64,000 nucleotides of DNA from Cokeromyces recurvatus (Eukaryota; Mucoromycota; Mucoromycetes; Mucorales; Mucoraceae), in contig NW_026251387.1 in the NCBI RefSeq assembly GCF_025118155.1, forward strand, positions 1,643,501 through 1,707,500. The letters are read 5' to 3'. Below, one piece after another: positions 23,901 to 37,100 of this stretch. Every line of letters starts with the position of its first letter. Position 1 is the first letter of the stretch. Under the pieces are notes generated by a model that had not been told where the DNA came from, did not search any database, and saw nothing but the letters and a program-made list of their open reading frames with translations. Position numbers and translations under genes: made by a program.

Positions 23901-26532
23901 GAATTACCACAGAGCTATAAAGCTTCTCTATCGTGTGGAAAACCCAGAAATAGCACATACATATGCTAATGATAAGACAGCATTAGAAAACGATCTGGAC
24001 AAATTATCTCGCCGTAAATTTAAATTTTTGGTAGCCATGCAACGATATGCAAAATTTACTCCTAGTGAATCTGAAGATGCAGAATTTTTATTCAAAGCTT
24101 TCCCTGAACTTCAAGTAGCTTATATAGAAGAAATATCCCCTATTGATCCTAACGGAGAGATTACCTATTACTCTTCTTTAGTTGATGGCACCTGTGAACT
24201 AACTGAAAATGGTAAACGTAAGCCCCGTTATCGTATCCGCTTACCCGGAAACCCTATACTCGGAGATGGTAAATCTGATAATCAGAATCATGCTATTATC
24301 TTTTATCGTGGTGAGTTTCTTCAATTAATTGACGCTAATCAAGATAATTATCTTGAGGAATGTTTAAAAGTTCGAAACGTGCTTGGTGAATTTGAGACAT
24401 TGGAGCCTATATCTATATCCCCTTACTCAGCTGCTTACAAAGAAACGAAAACATCAGCGGTTGCTATTGTTGGTGCCCGTGAATATATTTTTTCAGAAAA
24501 TATTGGTGTATTAGGTGATGTTGCTGCTGGTAAGGAACAAACATTTGGCACCCTTACCCAGCGAATTATGGCAAAAATTGGTGGTAAATTACACTATGGT
24601 CATCCCGACTTTTTGAATGCTATTTTTATGACTACTCGTGGTGGCGTATCTAAGGCACAAAAGGGTCTTCATCTAAATGAAGATATTTATGCAGGCATGA
24701 ATGCCTTTACAAGAGGAGGTCGTATTAAACATACCGAATACTTTCAATGCGGTAAAGGTCGTGATTTAGGTTTTGGCTCTATCTTGAATTTTACAACGAA
24801 GATTGGCACTGGTATGGGCGAACAAATGCTTTCTCGTGAATATTATTATATAGGTACTCAATTACCTTTGGATCGATTTTTAACATTTTACTATGCTCAC
24901 CCTGGCTTTCATATTAATAATATTTTTATCATGTTATCTGTACAACTTTTCATGTTGGTTATTCTTTTTGTCAGCACTATGGGTAGTTCTTTAACTGTTT
25001 GCGAATATAATCCTGATGTACCACCAGAGGCGCCTTTAGTGCCAGAAGGTTGCTTTAATCTTGTACCTATTATTGATTGGGTGAAACGCTGTATTTTATC
25101 CATCTTTGTTGTCTTCTTTGCGGCCTTCTTACCGTTAGTTCTACAGGAATTAACTGAAAAGGGATTTTGGAGAAGTCTGACACGTATGGGGCGTCACTTT
25201 ATATCTTTGTCTCCTCTCTTTGAAATCTTTGTGACACAAATATATACTAACTCTGTCCTAGAGAATCTTGTTTTCGGTGGAGCCCGTTACATTGGCACAG
25301 GTCGTGGTTTTGCTACATCTCGTATTTCATTTGCAACACTGTATTCTCGTTTTACAGGTCCTAGTATTTATGTAGGTGCAAGGAATTTGGTTATTATGAT
25401 CTTTGCTTCCGTTGCTTACTGGATCCCTCATTTAGTCTATTTTTGGTTTACTGTAATCGCATTGATCATTTCTCCCTTTGTGTTTAACCCGAATCAATTT
25501 GCACTTGTAGATTTCTTAATGGATTATAAAGAATTTATTCGCTGGCTCTCTCGAGGTAATTCCAAAACACATGCTAACTCCTGGATTAGCCATACACGTT
25601 CATCTAGAGCTCGTATCACCGGCTATAAACGTAGTAAGCCTACAGAAGCTACAAATAGTATGGCAGATATTCCTCGTGCTGGTTTTTTTGCTATTTTTAT
25701 ATCTGAGCTAGTATTACCACTACTTTATGCTGGTTTATGTACACTTCCATATGCTTTTGCCAAGAGCTTTGATATTGATGATCCTAAAGTTGCAGCAAAA
25801 GGCCCAAGCCCATTGATTCGTATTGGCGTTATTGCCTTAGCTCCAATTATATTGAATATTGTCGGTTTGGTGATCTTTTTTGGTTTATCTGTTGGCATTG
25901 GTTGTATCCTAAGCATTTGGGTAGTTAAATTTGGTTCACTTATGGCAGCCTTAGCACATGCTTGGTCGGTAATTAGTCTCATTATAGTTTTTGAAGTGCT
26001 TGTCTTTTTAGAGGAGTTAAAGTTAAATCATGTTTTACTCGGTGTAGTAGCAATGATAGCTATTCAGCGTGCCGTTTTAAAATCATTGACAGTTGTCTTC
26101 CTTACACGTGAATTTAAACAAGATGAGTCAAATCGAGGATGGTGGACTGGTAAATGGTACGGTAGAGGCCTAGGTTGGCATGTTATTACTCAACCTGGGC
26201 GTGAATTTATTTGTAAAATCATTGAAATGTCTGAATTTGCAACTGATTTTATATTGGGTCATATCATTCTTTTTTTCCTTTCTCTCTTCACCATAATACC
26301 TTATATTAATACAGCTCATTCTGTTATGTTATTTTGGCTTAAACCATCTCAACAGATCCGCGATCATATTTGGACTGTAAAACAACGTAAAAAAAGAAGA
26401 CGCGTAGCTACGACATACGGTATGATGTTTGCTAGTATGTTTTTATTGTTTGTAGCTCTTGTAGTAGCACCTTTGACCTGGGGTAAAGATCTTGTTTCGA
26501 AACTTATCCCTAAAGACGGCTTATTTATTTAG
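20586..26532 (+). CDS. FKS1: 1,3-beta-glucan synthase catalytic subunit (FKS, GT48)
   Basis: Plasma-membrane enzyme polymerising UDP-glucose into cell-wall 1,3-beta-glucan under Rho1 control; target of echinocandins. Five exons join in phase to 1,861 residues (20586-20767, 20831-20952, 21069-23152, 23216-23416, 23536-26532), close to yeast Fks1. The N-terminus is short, charged and Ser-rich; then the FKS1 domain ([15 protein letters not shown]), a first membrane block, the GT48 region (THANDK-like [64 protein letters not shown]), and a second membrane block. Hot spot 1 reads FLALSFKDP (656-664) and hot spot 2 DWVKRCIL (1377-1384), both differing from yeast. The intron at 20953-21068 contains about 39 consecutive A. 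Nothing suggests a broken gene. Confidence 0.97.
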
Positions 26533-26826
26533 TTTCCAATATATATATACATATACATATATGTATATATTACCCCTCTTTGTTTGTTTTTTTTTCTTTT
26601 TTGTTTAAATATCATTATATATATTTCTATACTATTTCTTTCCCATCTACCTCCCGAATTTATAAAACTAGATCTTTTTTTAATAATGAAAATACAAGTG
26701 ATAAATATACATGTAAAAAAAAAAAAAAAAGAAAAAAAGAAAAGATTGCAGTAACCCAGAATAAGCTTTTTTTTTTCTTTTTCAAATAGTTTATATTTGT
26801 ACTTTATATATACAAAAAAAGGAGAA
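26533..26826. other. Convergent 3' spacer FKS/RMD
   Basis: 294 bp between two stop codons in convergent orientation. T- and A-rich; expected to hold both polyadenylation regions. No gene seen. Confidence 0.5.
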
Positions 26827-27196
26827 TTAAATAACGTCAATAGATTGTAGAATTTTGACACCAATTTCAAACTATTAAATAAGAAATTATAAGTTACAAA
26901 TACAACGATATAAGCTTACTTTTTTTGTACTTACGAAAGCAACAATAACAGCAATAATGATTAAATAAATAATAATCAAAGTTTGATATTCAACACCAAA
27001 GTTGTTTAAATGATCTCTAAGCATAGATAATAAATCAGAAATAACGCGAAGACGATCATTTAATATTTTAGCGCGTTGTGGGATCTCTAAATAGTCTCTT
27101 ATTGCAGTATACATTGGCTGTAAAGCAGGCTCCGACCAAAAAATTTCAGGTGTATCTACATGTATAAATTAGCATATAATAATCTATTATAATGAC

Positions 27197-27229
<33 letters not shown>

Positions 27230-28814
27230 CTTTACCTAGTACATTGGATACTAAATTAACATTCATTCTTAATTTAAACAACTGTCCATTAATTTTGGTT
27301 ATTTCTCCACGAGTTTTACCTAATCGACCTGTTTCAGCCATTTCCTTGGGTAAATATTTTGTGTCCTCAATTGTTTTATCCATAATGTCCTCATATCTGG
27401 CTAATACAGCACTTTGAGCTAAACCATGCGATAATGTCAATTTAATCATATGATTCCCACTCTTTAACGTAATCATATCATTGAATATTCTTGGCTTCAT
27501 TTGGGAAGTGTCATATTGAAAATGAATTTCTTCAATTTGCATATCTTCATCTGGATTATCCCTAAAAGGATCAATAGAAAACTGCATAAAATCTTCCAAC
27601 ATCAACAGTTCTTCAGCACGACGGAAATTCCAAAATACAACAACACCATAATCGAATATAAAAACTTCTCCTCCCTTAAATGGCTCACGATACGGCTGCT
27701 GCTGTTGCTGTTGCTGTTGCTGTTGTTGCTGTTCATCATTTTGTTTATTATTATTTCTATCTTCAGTCTTTTGCTGCTCATTCGATTGTTCATCTTCCTC
27801 TCTCTGTTGTCCTTCGTCTAATTTACTATTTTCTTCAGAAAATGGGTTTTCAAAGATGCCCTCTTCCTCCTCCGTCGCCTTTTGTTCCCCAAGTGAAGAA
27901 GTATCTTGTTCTGGTTGAGGTCCTTTATTGCTGATCTCTTCTTCTTCTTCTTCCTGTTGTTGATCCTCTTGATCATAATCTTTACGATTTTGATAATAAT
28001 TTGAATAAGATTGATTTATATCAGGCTGCATAACAATAGGAGCATCAGAACGATTAAAATTGTCTTCATCGTAGTTCATTTCTTCTTCATCTTCCACAGT
28101 ATTACGCCGGCTATTAGGAGGCTTTGAAATATTACTTCTTACTCTAATATTATACGGATTATTTTTGCCGGGTCTTAATGTTCTTAGAGGGAAATGATAA
28201 GCTGCATAAAGACATTCGTCATAAAGTCTAGGTGTAGCATGATGATGTTGACGCAAAAAACGTTGTAATTGAGTCGTATTATAACCTTCACCGGTACAAT
28301 AAGCAGCAGCACGAGGTAATAGAGCCAACTCACGTTCATCTTTAGTCATACGTTCTGCAGGAGTACGTGAACCAAACGTCCATTCAATAGGTAATGGAAC
28401 ACCTGCAGTACGTGGTTGACTTTGCTCATCTTGCCATTGTTGCTGTTGATGCTCGTCTAATGAATTACTAGAAGTACGACGCAATTGATTCATCATTGTA
28501 TAAGCGTCTTGTTGCCTATTATCGTAACTAGTTCCAGAATCAATAGGTAAAATTGTTTGCATACTAGTTTCAGCATTATCAGCAGATGACTGAGGAAATA
28601 AAACAAGTTTTTGAGAAAACTTTGTACTTCGAAGTGGTTGTGTAGGCTTTCCTTTAGTTTTATCATTAAGTGCTGTTAAATTACTTGTCAAATTAGATGT
28701 TGATTGTACGGGTTGTGGAATTGGATTTGTCTTGAGCACTTGCTTAGATATAGCAGAAGGCTTTTTAGTTGGATTATTCATTTTTAGTGCACTTTCAGAG
28801 GCTTTATTTGACAT
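26827..28814 (-). CDS. RMD1/RMD8-family (DUF155) membrane protein
   Basis: Member of the DUF155 family (yeast Rmd1, Rmd8, fission yeast Sif proteins, animal RMND1). Family members are linked to sporulation, vacuole or mitochondrial functions; the molecular role is unsettled. Three exons join in phase (28814-27236, 27155-26935, 26871-26827) to 614 residues. The first 380 residues are low-complexity with a Glu/Gln-rich acidic stretch and a polyQ tract (27699-27734). The conserved domain starts near 384 with FIFDYGVVVFWNF, followed by EIHFQYDTSQMKPRIFND and LSHGLAQSAVLARYED. A single C-terminal membrane segment (about 585-600, TLIIIYLIIIAVIVAF) precedes a 14-residue tail. No mitochondrial presequence is evident, which favours an Rmd8/Sif-like type over RMND1. 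The T-rich block at 27200-27225 is intronic. Confidence 0.9.
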
Positions 28815-29015
28815 GATTATTATGGTTTTTTTTTTTTTTTAAGAAAAAAAAAAGAAAGAAAGAAAAGTTCAACATTTTCATGGATGAATTTTTTAAACTC
28901 ATCATCCTTTTTTTTTTTGAACAACATACTAAATACACCCTTTTTAACTTTTATTATTCATGCATCATTTTATTTTAGTGACAACAGTATCTTTTCTTTT
29001 ATTCAGAATAAATAA
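28815..29015. promoter_or_regulatory. Divergent spacer RMD/HHCC gene
   Basis: 201 bp between divergent start codons with T- and A-tracts; presumably a shared promoter region. Confidence 0.45.
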
Positions 29016-29650
29016 ATGACAGACAATACATATCCTACTATAAACTGGATAACTAAAAAGGAAGTTAATGATTTAGTTGAAGCTTTCATTCAAAGTAGAT
29101 CTAAAAAATATCAAGCCAAGGTATTAATTTCAATGAATACATATGAAGATATAATTCAAGTATTAAGACAAGTAAATAAACAATATAAAGTAAAAGAGTT
29201 TATTTATTCATTTCCTTTTTTTTTCAATAGAAGCCAGCTTATTGCACTTTTAGTACAGCTAAATTTAGATACTGGGCTCGAAAAAAGTTTGCATTAATAG
29301 TTACAGATGGAAAGCAAGTGGTTTGTTTAAAGAAAGTTGATCAAACTATTGGAAAACCAGTATGCGTTAAAGAAGAGATATTCGACGTTATTTCAAAAGC
29401 CCATGCAGATTGTGATCATAAAGGACGAGATATTACCTATGAAAATGTAAGTAAACACAAATATATAAGCTTATTATTAAATGCATTAGTCTAGGTTAAG
29501 AGAATGAAGTCTTATCTCCCAAAGGAATTATGTGACATGATAATTAAGAAATGCTATTTTTGTAATGAAAGAAAGGCGCGTTCTTCTTTAACTTCTAATG
29601 ATAATGAAAGTGATTTTAAAGAAATTATCGATTTTTATTTAACGATTTAA
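29016..29650 (+). CDS. Stand-alone HHCC integrase-type zinc-binding protein
   Basis: Three exons join in phase to about 175 residues: 29016-29171, 29231-29446, 29495-29650. The first donor could instead be at 29190, adding six residues; the 59-nt intron chosen matches local intron sizes better. The C-terminal half has the retroviral/Ty3 integrase H2C2 pattern, AHADCDHKGRDITYENV then CYFCNERK (HX3H, CX2C). It has no integrase catalytic core, reverse transcriptase or LTR nearby, and it is spliced, all of which favour a host gene derived from an integrase N-terminal domain. The first 90 residues, including KPAYCTFSTAKFRYWARKKF, resemble the leader of KRBA2-like proteins. Function unknown; DNA or protein binding is inferred. 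Confidence 0.72.
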
Positions 29651-31116
29651 ATCAAGGCGTAAAAAAAAAAGAAAAGAGAGAGAAAGAGAGAGAGAATGCA
29701 GTGCAATGCAAAGATAGTTTCACTTATTGCTATTTAACCTTTTAAATATGATTACATAATATAACATATAGAATTGCTATATAATATCTACAAATTTAAA
29801 TATGTCTCATAATGTTAACTTTTGCTAATGATTTTACATATTGAAATAATTTTGTTTGTTAAATTCAATTTCTTTTCAAAATAGCCAAATTTTAATTGAA
29901 AGTACATCAAATAGAAGAAGAGTATATTCTAGTTTCTCGTATAATTATTCTTACTGATTTAATCACACTAGTAACTGTAAATGCATATTTTATATAATAA
30001 AAAGGCTTATTGAACATAGTTTCAAAGATAATATACTTGGTAAAAAAAAAAACGTCATATTTGTATTTATACTACCGATAATAACTACATCTTTCTAGTT
30101 ACTAATATACTTACTAGATTTTGCACTCTCAAAGCTATCTCTAGTAGGTTTAACCTAACTATTACACTCACATGAAGAAATAATTTCTATCTTTAATGGA
30201 TTAACCGAAAATTATCCAAGATGGTAAGGATTCTGAATATATACATCAAATGATGTGTTTATAAGTAAAGTAGACCTATATAAATCATTTACTTGTATTG
30301 AGTTATTACCCCTATGCAAATGGTATAGTAAAATACTGTGTAATTAAAGTAAATCCTATTATCGAATTTCCATACTTTTTACAAGTAACTAAGAGGGGGT
30401 TCTTTTTGTTATAATAGATGTATATGTATACATAATACATAACCGTTTGCAAGATGTACTAATGAAGAGGATGGTGATACAAATACTATGAATCAGATAA
30501 AGACATTTGAAGCTACTTTTTCTGCTATTTATAATAAAAAGCTGCATAAAACAGATTTAAACCAAAGTTATCCATAAATACTTCTCCCTTCTATATATAA
30601 AGAAAAATAGTTTAATCGATGCTACAGTTGAAGCTTCTAAAGTTAAAACAGCTATTAATTGTAAAGCTACTTCAGTTATTTATTGATATTAATTTATGAT
30701 AAAAGCAATGATATATGATTTTTATTCAGATTTATACTCATGTTAGAGACACACTGTATAAAACAAATATATACTTGAATAAAATAAACCTTATACTTAC
30801 TGCTAATGGTAGGTCTTAAAAGAATAATATAAGAAAACACTGTAACATTAATTTTAAACTAACTAAAATCTACCTTAATTTACCCGCATATAATATTATT
30901 TTGGTTATTATAAATCTTATATTTATAACTGAACACACAGAGAAAAAAAAAACTATAAACTGAACATATTCTCATACAGTAACAATAATGTATATGAAAA
31001 TAAATAAATAAATACTTTCACTGGGGGTACAAAAACTAACATCTTTTTTTTTTTTTTTTTTTTTTTGAATAAATATTAATTTGAAACATACCTCAGACAA
31101 TCTCACTGATCAACAA
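29651..31116. other. Intergenic 1.5 kb upstream of SZT2
   Basis: AT-rich, with an AG microsatellite at about 29674-29697 and a T run at about 31042-31066, just before the SZT2 start. No coding region or RNA gene recognised. The distal part should contain the SZT2 promoter. Confidence 0.55.
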
Positions 31117-34100
31117 ATGTCAACATCCAAATTAAATAAAATTGAAAAAGATGGCAATCCTTCCAACATTAAGGTAAGAAGATCTTTAATTTCTATTTTC
31201 TCGTATATAACCTATTCAAATTTAGGTTGTAGAAGCACGCCAAGCAGTATTACTTCTTAAAGGCTACTCAGCTCGTAATGAATCTACAATGTGGTTTTTA
31301 GAACATATGTTCCGACCTTTAACATTGAATACATATGATGTAAGTCTTAATAATACCAACTCATTAAAACTATACCTTTTATTTTATTTTATTTCATTTT
31401 ATTTTTATTTTTATTTTTCTGGTTTGACGATAGAACTACCAACTTTTATACTTATCACCAAATATTAAACCTTTTTGGGAAAAGAAAAAGGATTCAAGAC
31501 AAGTGCAAACAGAATTAATATCACACGAAATGAGCACGGATGAAGATCCTTCTAAATCATTATTAAACCATGATATGGCATCAGAAAATGATAAAATGTA
31601 TATTATCACTCCCCGTACAAGAATTTTAACTGTTGCAAAAGAACATAATTTTGTTTTTATGATCGATCTAAGCTCTAGTTTGGCTACTATAGACACGAAC
31701 TCCGGAAAAGTGATGATAGGGCATACATTTAATATGTAAGTTGACTCTACAAATTATAATATACAGTTATTAACCCAAGCTTCTCTATAGAATCAAAAAT
31801 ATTATTCAAGGTCTTATCAAACCCTTTTCTCTGGATCCAAATGATGTCTCTTCTCCATTTATTGTAAATATTCAATTGATTATAGAGATTAAAATAGATG
31901 AGTTGATTTTTTTTTTTTTTACCATTATTGCAGATTGATTGTATTGTAAGAATTACTGTTATTGCAGAATGCTCACAATTTGGATCAAATATAAATGTTA
32001 TACCCATTCTAGCTGAATACTCAACAATAAGAGTTTTATTACAAAATACGATTGTGTCAATTGATAATATATCAACAGTATTAAATGTTCTAAAAGATGC
32101 GATAGAGGCCTTTAAAAAGGATTTAGGAACATTCAGGAAAAATTTAACAATAAAACGTTCGAAAATGGGATATGAATTAGATGTACGAGATGATCATACT
32201 CCAACTGTTACAGAAAACACAGACTTAAATTTTAACCTGAATAAATCTAGTCACTCATCATCAAATGTATCTCTAAAGCAAACACAGCAATCTCGAAAAA
32301 ACTCGTTAAATTTGTCAAAGTATGACAATACTTCTGCCCATATAGTATCCGACAATAATCACTCAAAGAGTGAATCAGTATCAAATAATAAATATCAGCA
32401 AAATAAAAGAACAGATAATAGCTTTAATAATAAGAAAACGACCGAGACTAGCCATCATTATCGTCATCATCATAGTCGTTATCACAAGCATAAGCACTCA
32501 TCATCTATATCAGATTCTATTGAAAGTGTTCCAAGTAACGTAAAGAGTCCAATTAGACAGTCAATTGTTAAAGATGGAAAAGATGTATGGGGTGTTGGTA
32601 AAACAGGTAGTAACTTAGCCTATATACTACGTGCAGGCCATTTAGCCTTAAGCTTATTCCCTAAAAAGGGACAGTCATCTCTTATATTAGTGACTGACGG
32701 CGTAGTAAAGTCAAATATTCAAGATGAATTTGTTACTCGTCAAATTATATCTGAAAATATAACATGTAACGTTATTCAACTTGGACAACATGTGGATTTT
32801 TTTCCCGGTTTAAATTTTGGATTCGTACCTGATAATGAGATTTTAGAATATTTGGTAACTGCAACACAAGGTGTTTTTGTTTTTGCTGAAAACTGTCCAT
32901 CAATAAATGAGATTGAGTACAGAATTAAAGATGATATTTCAATATCACCGAATTTATATCATTATAGATATATGTTAAAAGAAGTTTATATGGATTATAT
33001 GAATGCATCCCGCTTATCAAGAAAAAATAAGGAAAATGGAAGCAAGGATCAGAAAAAATCGATTGATAGTGATTCAACTTTATTAAATATGAATAATACA
33101 AAGTCATTTATGTCCTCATCTATTCCAAAGCTGACAACCAACACAGTTCCACTCCTTAAACAACGAATATTTCCGTGGGATCCTTTGGCTATACCCATTA
33201 CAGAAGATATTGGAAGGCTGAAATTTAAAGAATATTTTTTACCTTCTGAATGCTGGCATTTTATGCAAGCAAGATTACGGCAAGGATTCGTACTTCAATC
33301 TATTTCTTTTGTTGATGAATCTAAATCTGTAGGGAATAAAGTAGAAAACAGTGGTAAATTACATAAGCAGGCCTCAATAGAAGGATTACCGAATTTCCAA
33401 AGAAAGCAAAATGTCAAACTGGTTTTTATTCTGCGATGGCAACTCAATATTACTGTTCAATATTCAATTAAAGCACTTTGGACATCTTCATTAAGATATT
33501 ATCTTAAATCAATCTCTATGGCTCAAGATAAGCTTACAAATATACCTGAAGAGCATTATTTTTTGACAATGATAATATATTTAATTTCATAAAAGCACCA
33601 AAAATAGAAATTATTGTAAAATCGACAGCATCCTTCTTGCATATGCTACATAATTGGGACTCATTTCGAAGACGAAAGCAAATGGTAGCCGTTCAGGGTA
33701 GAGGAAACCTTACTCTTGATTTAGCCAATGAGTCGAGGTTTATCAAAGTAGGGAAAATGAAACGATTATTAGAGAGAATAGTTGAAGCAGATAACATGCT
33801 AAAACAGTTGGTTCAAATCAATAATACAGAAAAAAATCAAATTAGTTCAATTCAAGTGCAACACACTAATTATCCTGAGGCTCTTTCTAATGAAGAAAAT
33901 ATTTTTCAGGCAAATTATATTCAAAAATTTAGAACTTATTGGTCTAAATTTGAAAGGTCGGAACTGCATGCATTTAATACATGCTGGTTTGATGAAGTAA
34001 GTTTTAATTTAATTATTAAAAGCTCATCAAATTTGGGCCTACAATATGGATTCCAAGCTGATAGAATGGGTGAATGTTCTCAACAACAAATAATTTATAT

Positions 34101-37100
34101 TGATAATAACGACTCTAATGAACTACAACTAGCTTGGAGTCGGATTTGTAATAAACTCAAAAAATGGTCAACTTTCATTAGTGATGAGCAACACATTTAT
34201 ATAAAGCTATTAAATATAGATGAAACCACATCTGCTTTTACATTGCGCTCCTTATCAGAGAACGATAGTAATGATGACAGAAAAAGAATATCGTCAACAA
34301 ATTTATTCACTTTTAATAGCTCAAAAAAACAGACTGTACTAAAGTTTTGTACGTTAAGAATGATACACGAAACTGACAGAGTATTTTATATCAAATTATT
34401 ATTCTTTAATACAAGTATTCAACAACGTCAGCTTGTTATTGAGGATTTAAAACTTATGCTAACTACACAAGATCCAATAGATCAAACTAATATGCTAGTT
34501 GAACTGGATATAAGAAATAAATCATTTGTGGCTAACAATAAGTTTGCTAAAGAGACTTATCATAATTCAGAAACAGCTATCATTTTAACAGAAAGGCCAT
34601 TAACTCGTTTACTCATGCGTGATAGTTCTCATTATTTACCTTCTTTGATAAGGAATAATGAATTTGAACTTTCTAAGAATGTCAGCCAAAATAGTAGCAA
34701 ATTTTCTTGGTATATTGATCCTGCTATAATCTTAACAGGTGAATTTATTGTAAGGAACTATCTACAACAGTATATATGGCATTGGGATGCCAAAGACGTA
34801 GATTATGACAGGCAAAGTTACTACCATGCTTTTAAATCAATATTGGATTTAGCATTTGATCATATTATAGTAACTAGACTAGAACAAGTGAGTGCTTCAA
34901 AAATTTACATATATCTTTTATTTATGAAATTAATTAATAGAAATGGAGTTTGATATCGTTTAATGACACATTTGCCCATTTTTATAAAGAGGACAGTTAT
35001 AATAATAGTCAAGATGTAGGAGCTATTTTTTCTTTACAATACTTTATTTGGAAAGATGCTCAGAAGAATAGGGTTTCGACAGAACTTTGGTTTGAACCTA
35101 TACCATATGAAAGTACAATTAAAACAAACGATGCTATTAAATCAGAGATATTTGGATCAGATAAACATATCTTTTCAAAGCTGACTACGTTTGATGTTAT
35201 GTATGCTTTTGGAAAAAAAAGTTCATTATCAATCAAGGACTTATTAAAAGATCAAATGGAAATTGAGGATGAAATATATAATACAACAAGGTGGATGCAG
35301 AAATCATCCTTATTCAATTTGTCTTCTATACTGAAATCAGGAACTTTCTTATTTCCGATGTATTCATGTCCAAATTACAGTAGACATTTTCATCCAGAAG
35401 GAAGTGAATCAATAGTAATTGAACAACAGCAAAAGAAATTATTTGTAAATGATGCTCAAGAGCCGAATAGCTATACATTCAAACAGAACGGTGCTACAAA
35501 TACCCGTTCAAGGACATTTTCGAAATTTAGTCCTATAGGTTCACCATTTATATCCAAAACTCCTTTGATTTGGAATACAGATAAGAATACTACATGCACT
35601 TGCCCTCGACCAGACACTCTATTTTGTACTGAAAAGAATGCTATCTCTAAATTGAAGCCTGTTCTTAGAGATATTGTATTACTACACTACTATGTGGAGC
35701 AGTCATTATATGCAGTCACGGATCGTAATATATCTTTTAGCAAAGCATCCAGTGATGAGTTTTTGCCATCAATAATTAAAGAACTACTTAAAAATAATCA
35801 AAAAATTGGAAACAATAGAAGCACTCTACATGTAGCACATAGTTTTCGAGATCTACAATGCTTTATAAAAATATTTGAACCATCTGTCTTCATAGTAATT
35901 TCAATACCTCGGTTGGATGCTGTTATTAAGAGATTTTGTAAAATTGATAATAGTCCTCTAAAAAACGAGCCATTCTCATTTGAACATTTGGGTTTAATGG
36001 TGTTTGAATGCCGGAGACAAGAGATTAAAAATAGCTGTATGAATGTATCCCCTTTTGACCAAATTAAGATATGTCCTATTGATTTGACAGCATCTAAAGA
36101 ATGGTTAGACAGTCTACCATCAACACTCCGACCTAATCTCTTTCAAGGTTATTTTTCGAACATACCATTATATAATCCTTTGTCTGACAGAGCACTACGA
36201 ATAATGCAGGATATATCACAAGTTTATTCCCGAAGCTTTGTTAAATCCGTTTTTACATGTCTTTTACATGGACGTGCAATTGATTCAGAAGACTTTGAAA
36301 AAGTTCTAGAAATCTGTGATGAATCTAACATAGATATTGATTTAACAGGATATCTAAATGTTCAAACGTTGCTTAAGCGAAGCTCAAGAATAATCAAAGA
36401 AGAATTAATATCAACTAATCACCGCTTTGCTTCAGTTTTGGGTCATTATTTTGAACCAGTTATTATATCCAATTCTAAATGGACTAATATGTATTGTTAT
36501 CGTCCACCTTTTGCCAAGGTTGGCCAAAAGCTAGGGCTTTCGCTTTCATCGGGAGAAAAGCCAAGTAATTTGACGGATGTTATTATATGTGCTCAAAATC
36601 CATTATTCATACGTCTGGAATGCACTTTACGTAAACCTTCTAAAACTTATACTGGATTCACAGAGATAACATTTCCTGTTCGCGATTTACCTGTATCGTA
36701 TGAAGGTGAATTAGAAGATGGAAGCGTTTTTAATTTTGAACCAGATTTTATTGGAACTGAAAATTCACCTGTGGATTCTACTGATGGTACTTCTGCTACA
36801 TTACACTTAGTCTGTATCACTTTACCACAGTCAGAACATGATTTACCAAATGTTTTATTCTCGCATAAACCTTCCTGTCCTGTCAAAAATAAAGCTCCTT
36901 CCCATACGTAAGTTTTATAAGAAATGAAAGTATACAACAAGATGAACTAATGTAAAAAAAAAAAAAAAAAAAAAAAAAATGAATAAATAAAAGGTCGCTA
37001 TTTTTGGATACTGATAAACTCCATAGATCAAGACTTCCTGCTTTGAGTGAAGATAAACAGGATGCATTAGTTGAAACAGAGGCTCGATTAACATGGTTAT

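Noticed and set aside
31864..31933. Reading straight through the T-rich segment of SZT2 without an intron
   Set aside because: Gives an Ile/Phe run of low-complexity character in an otherwise conserved strand; a GTAAAT donor and a TTGCAG acceptor remove it in phase.
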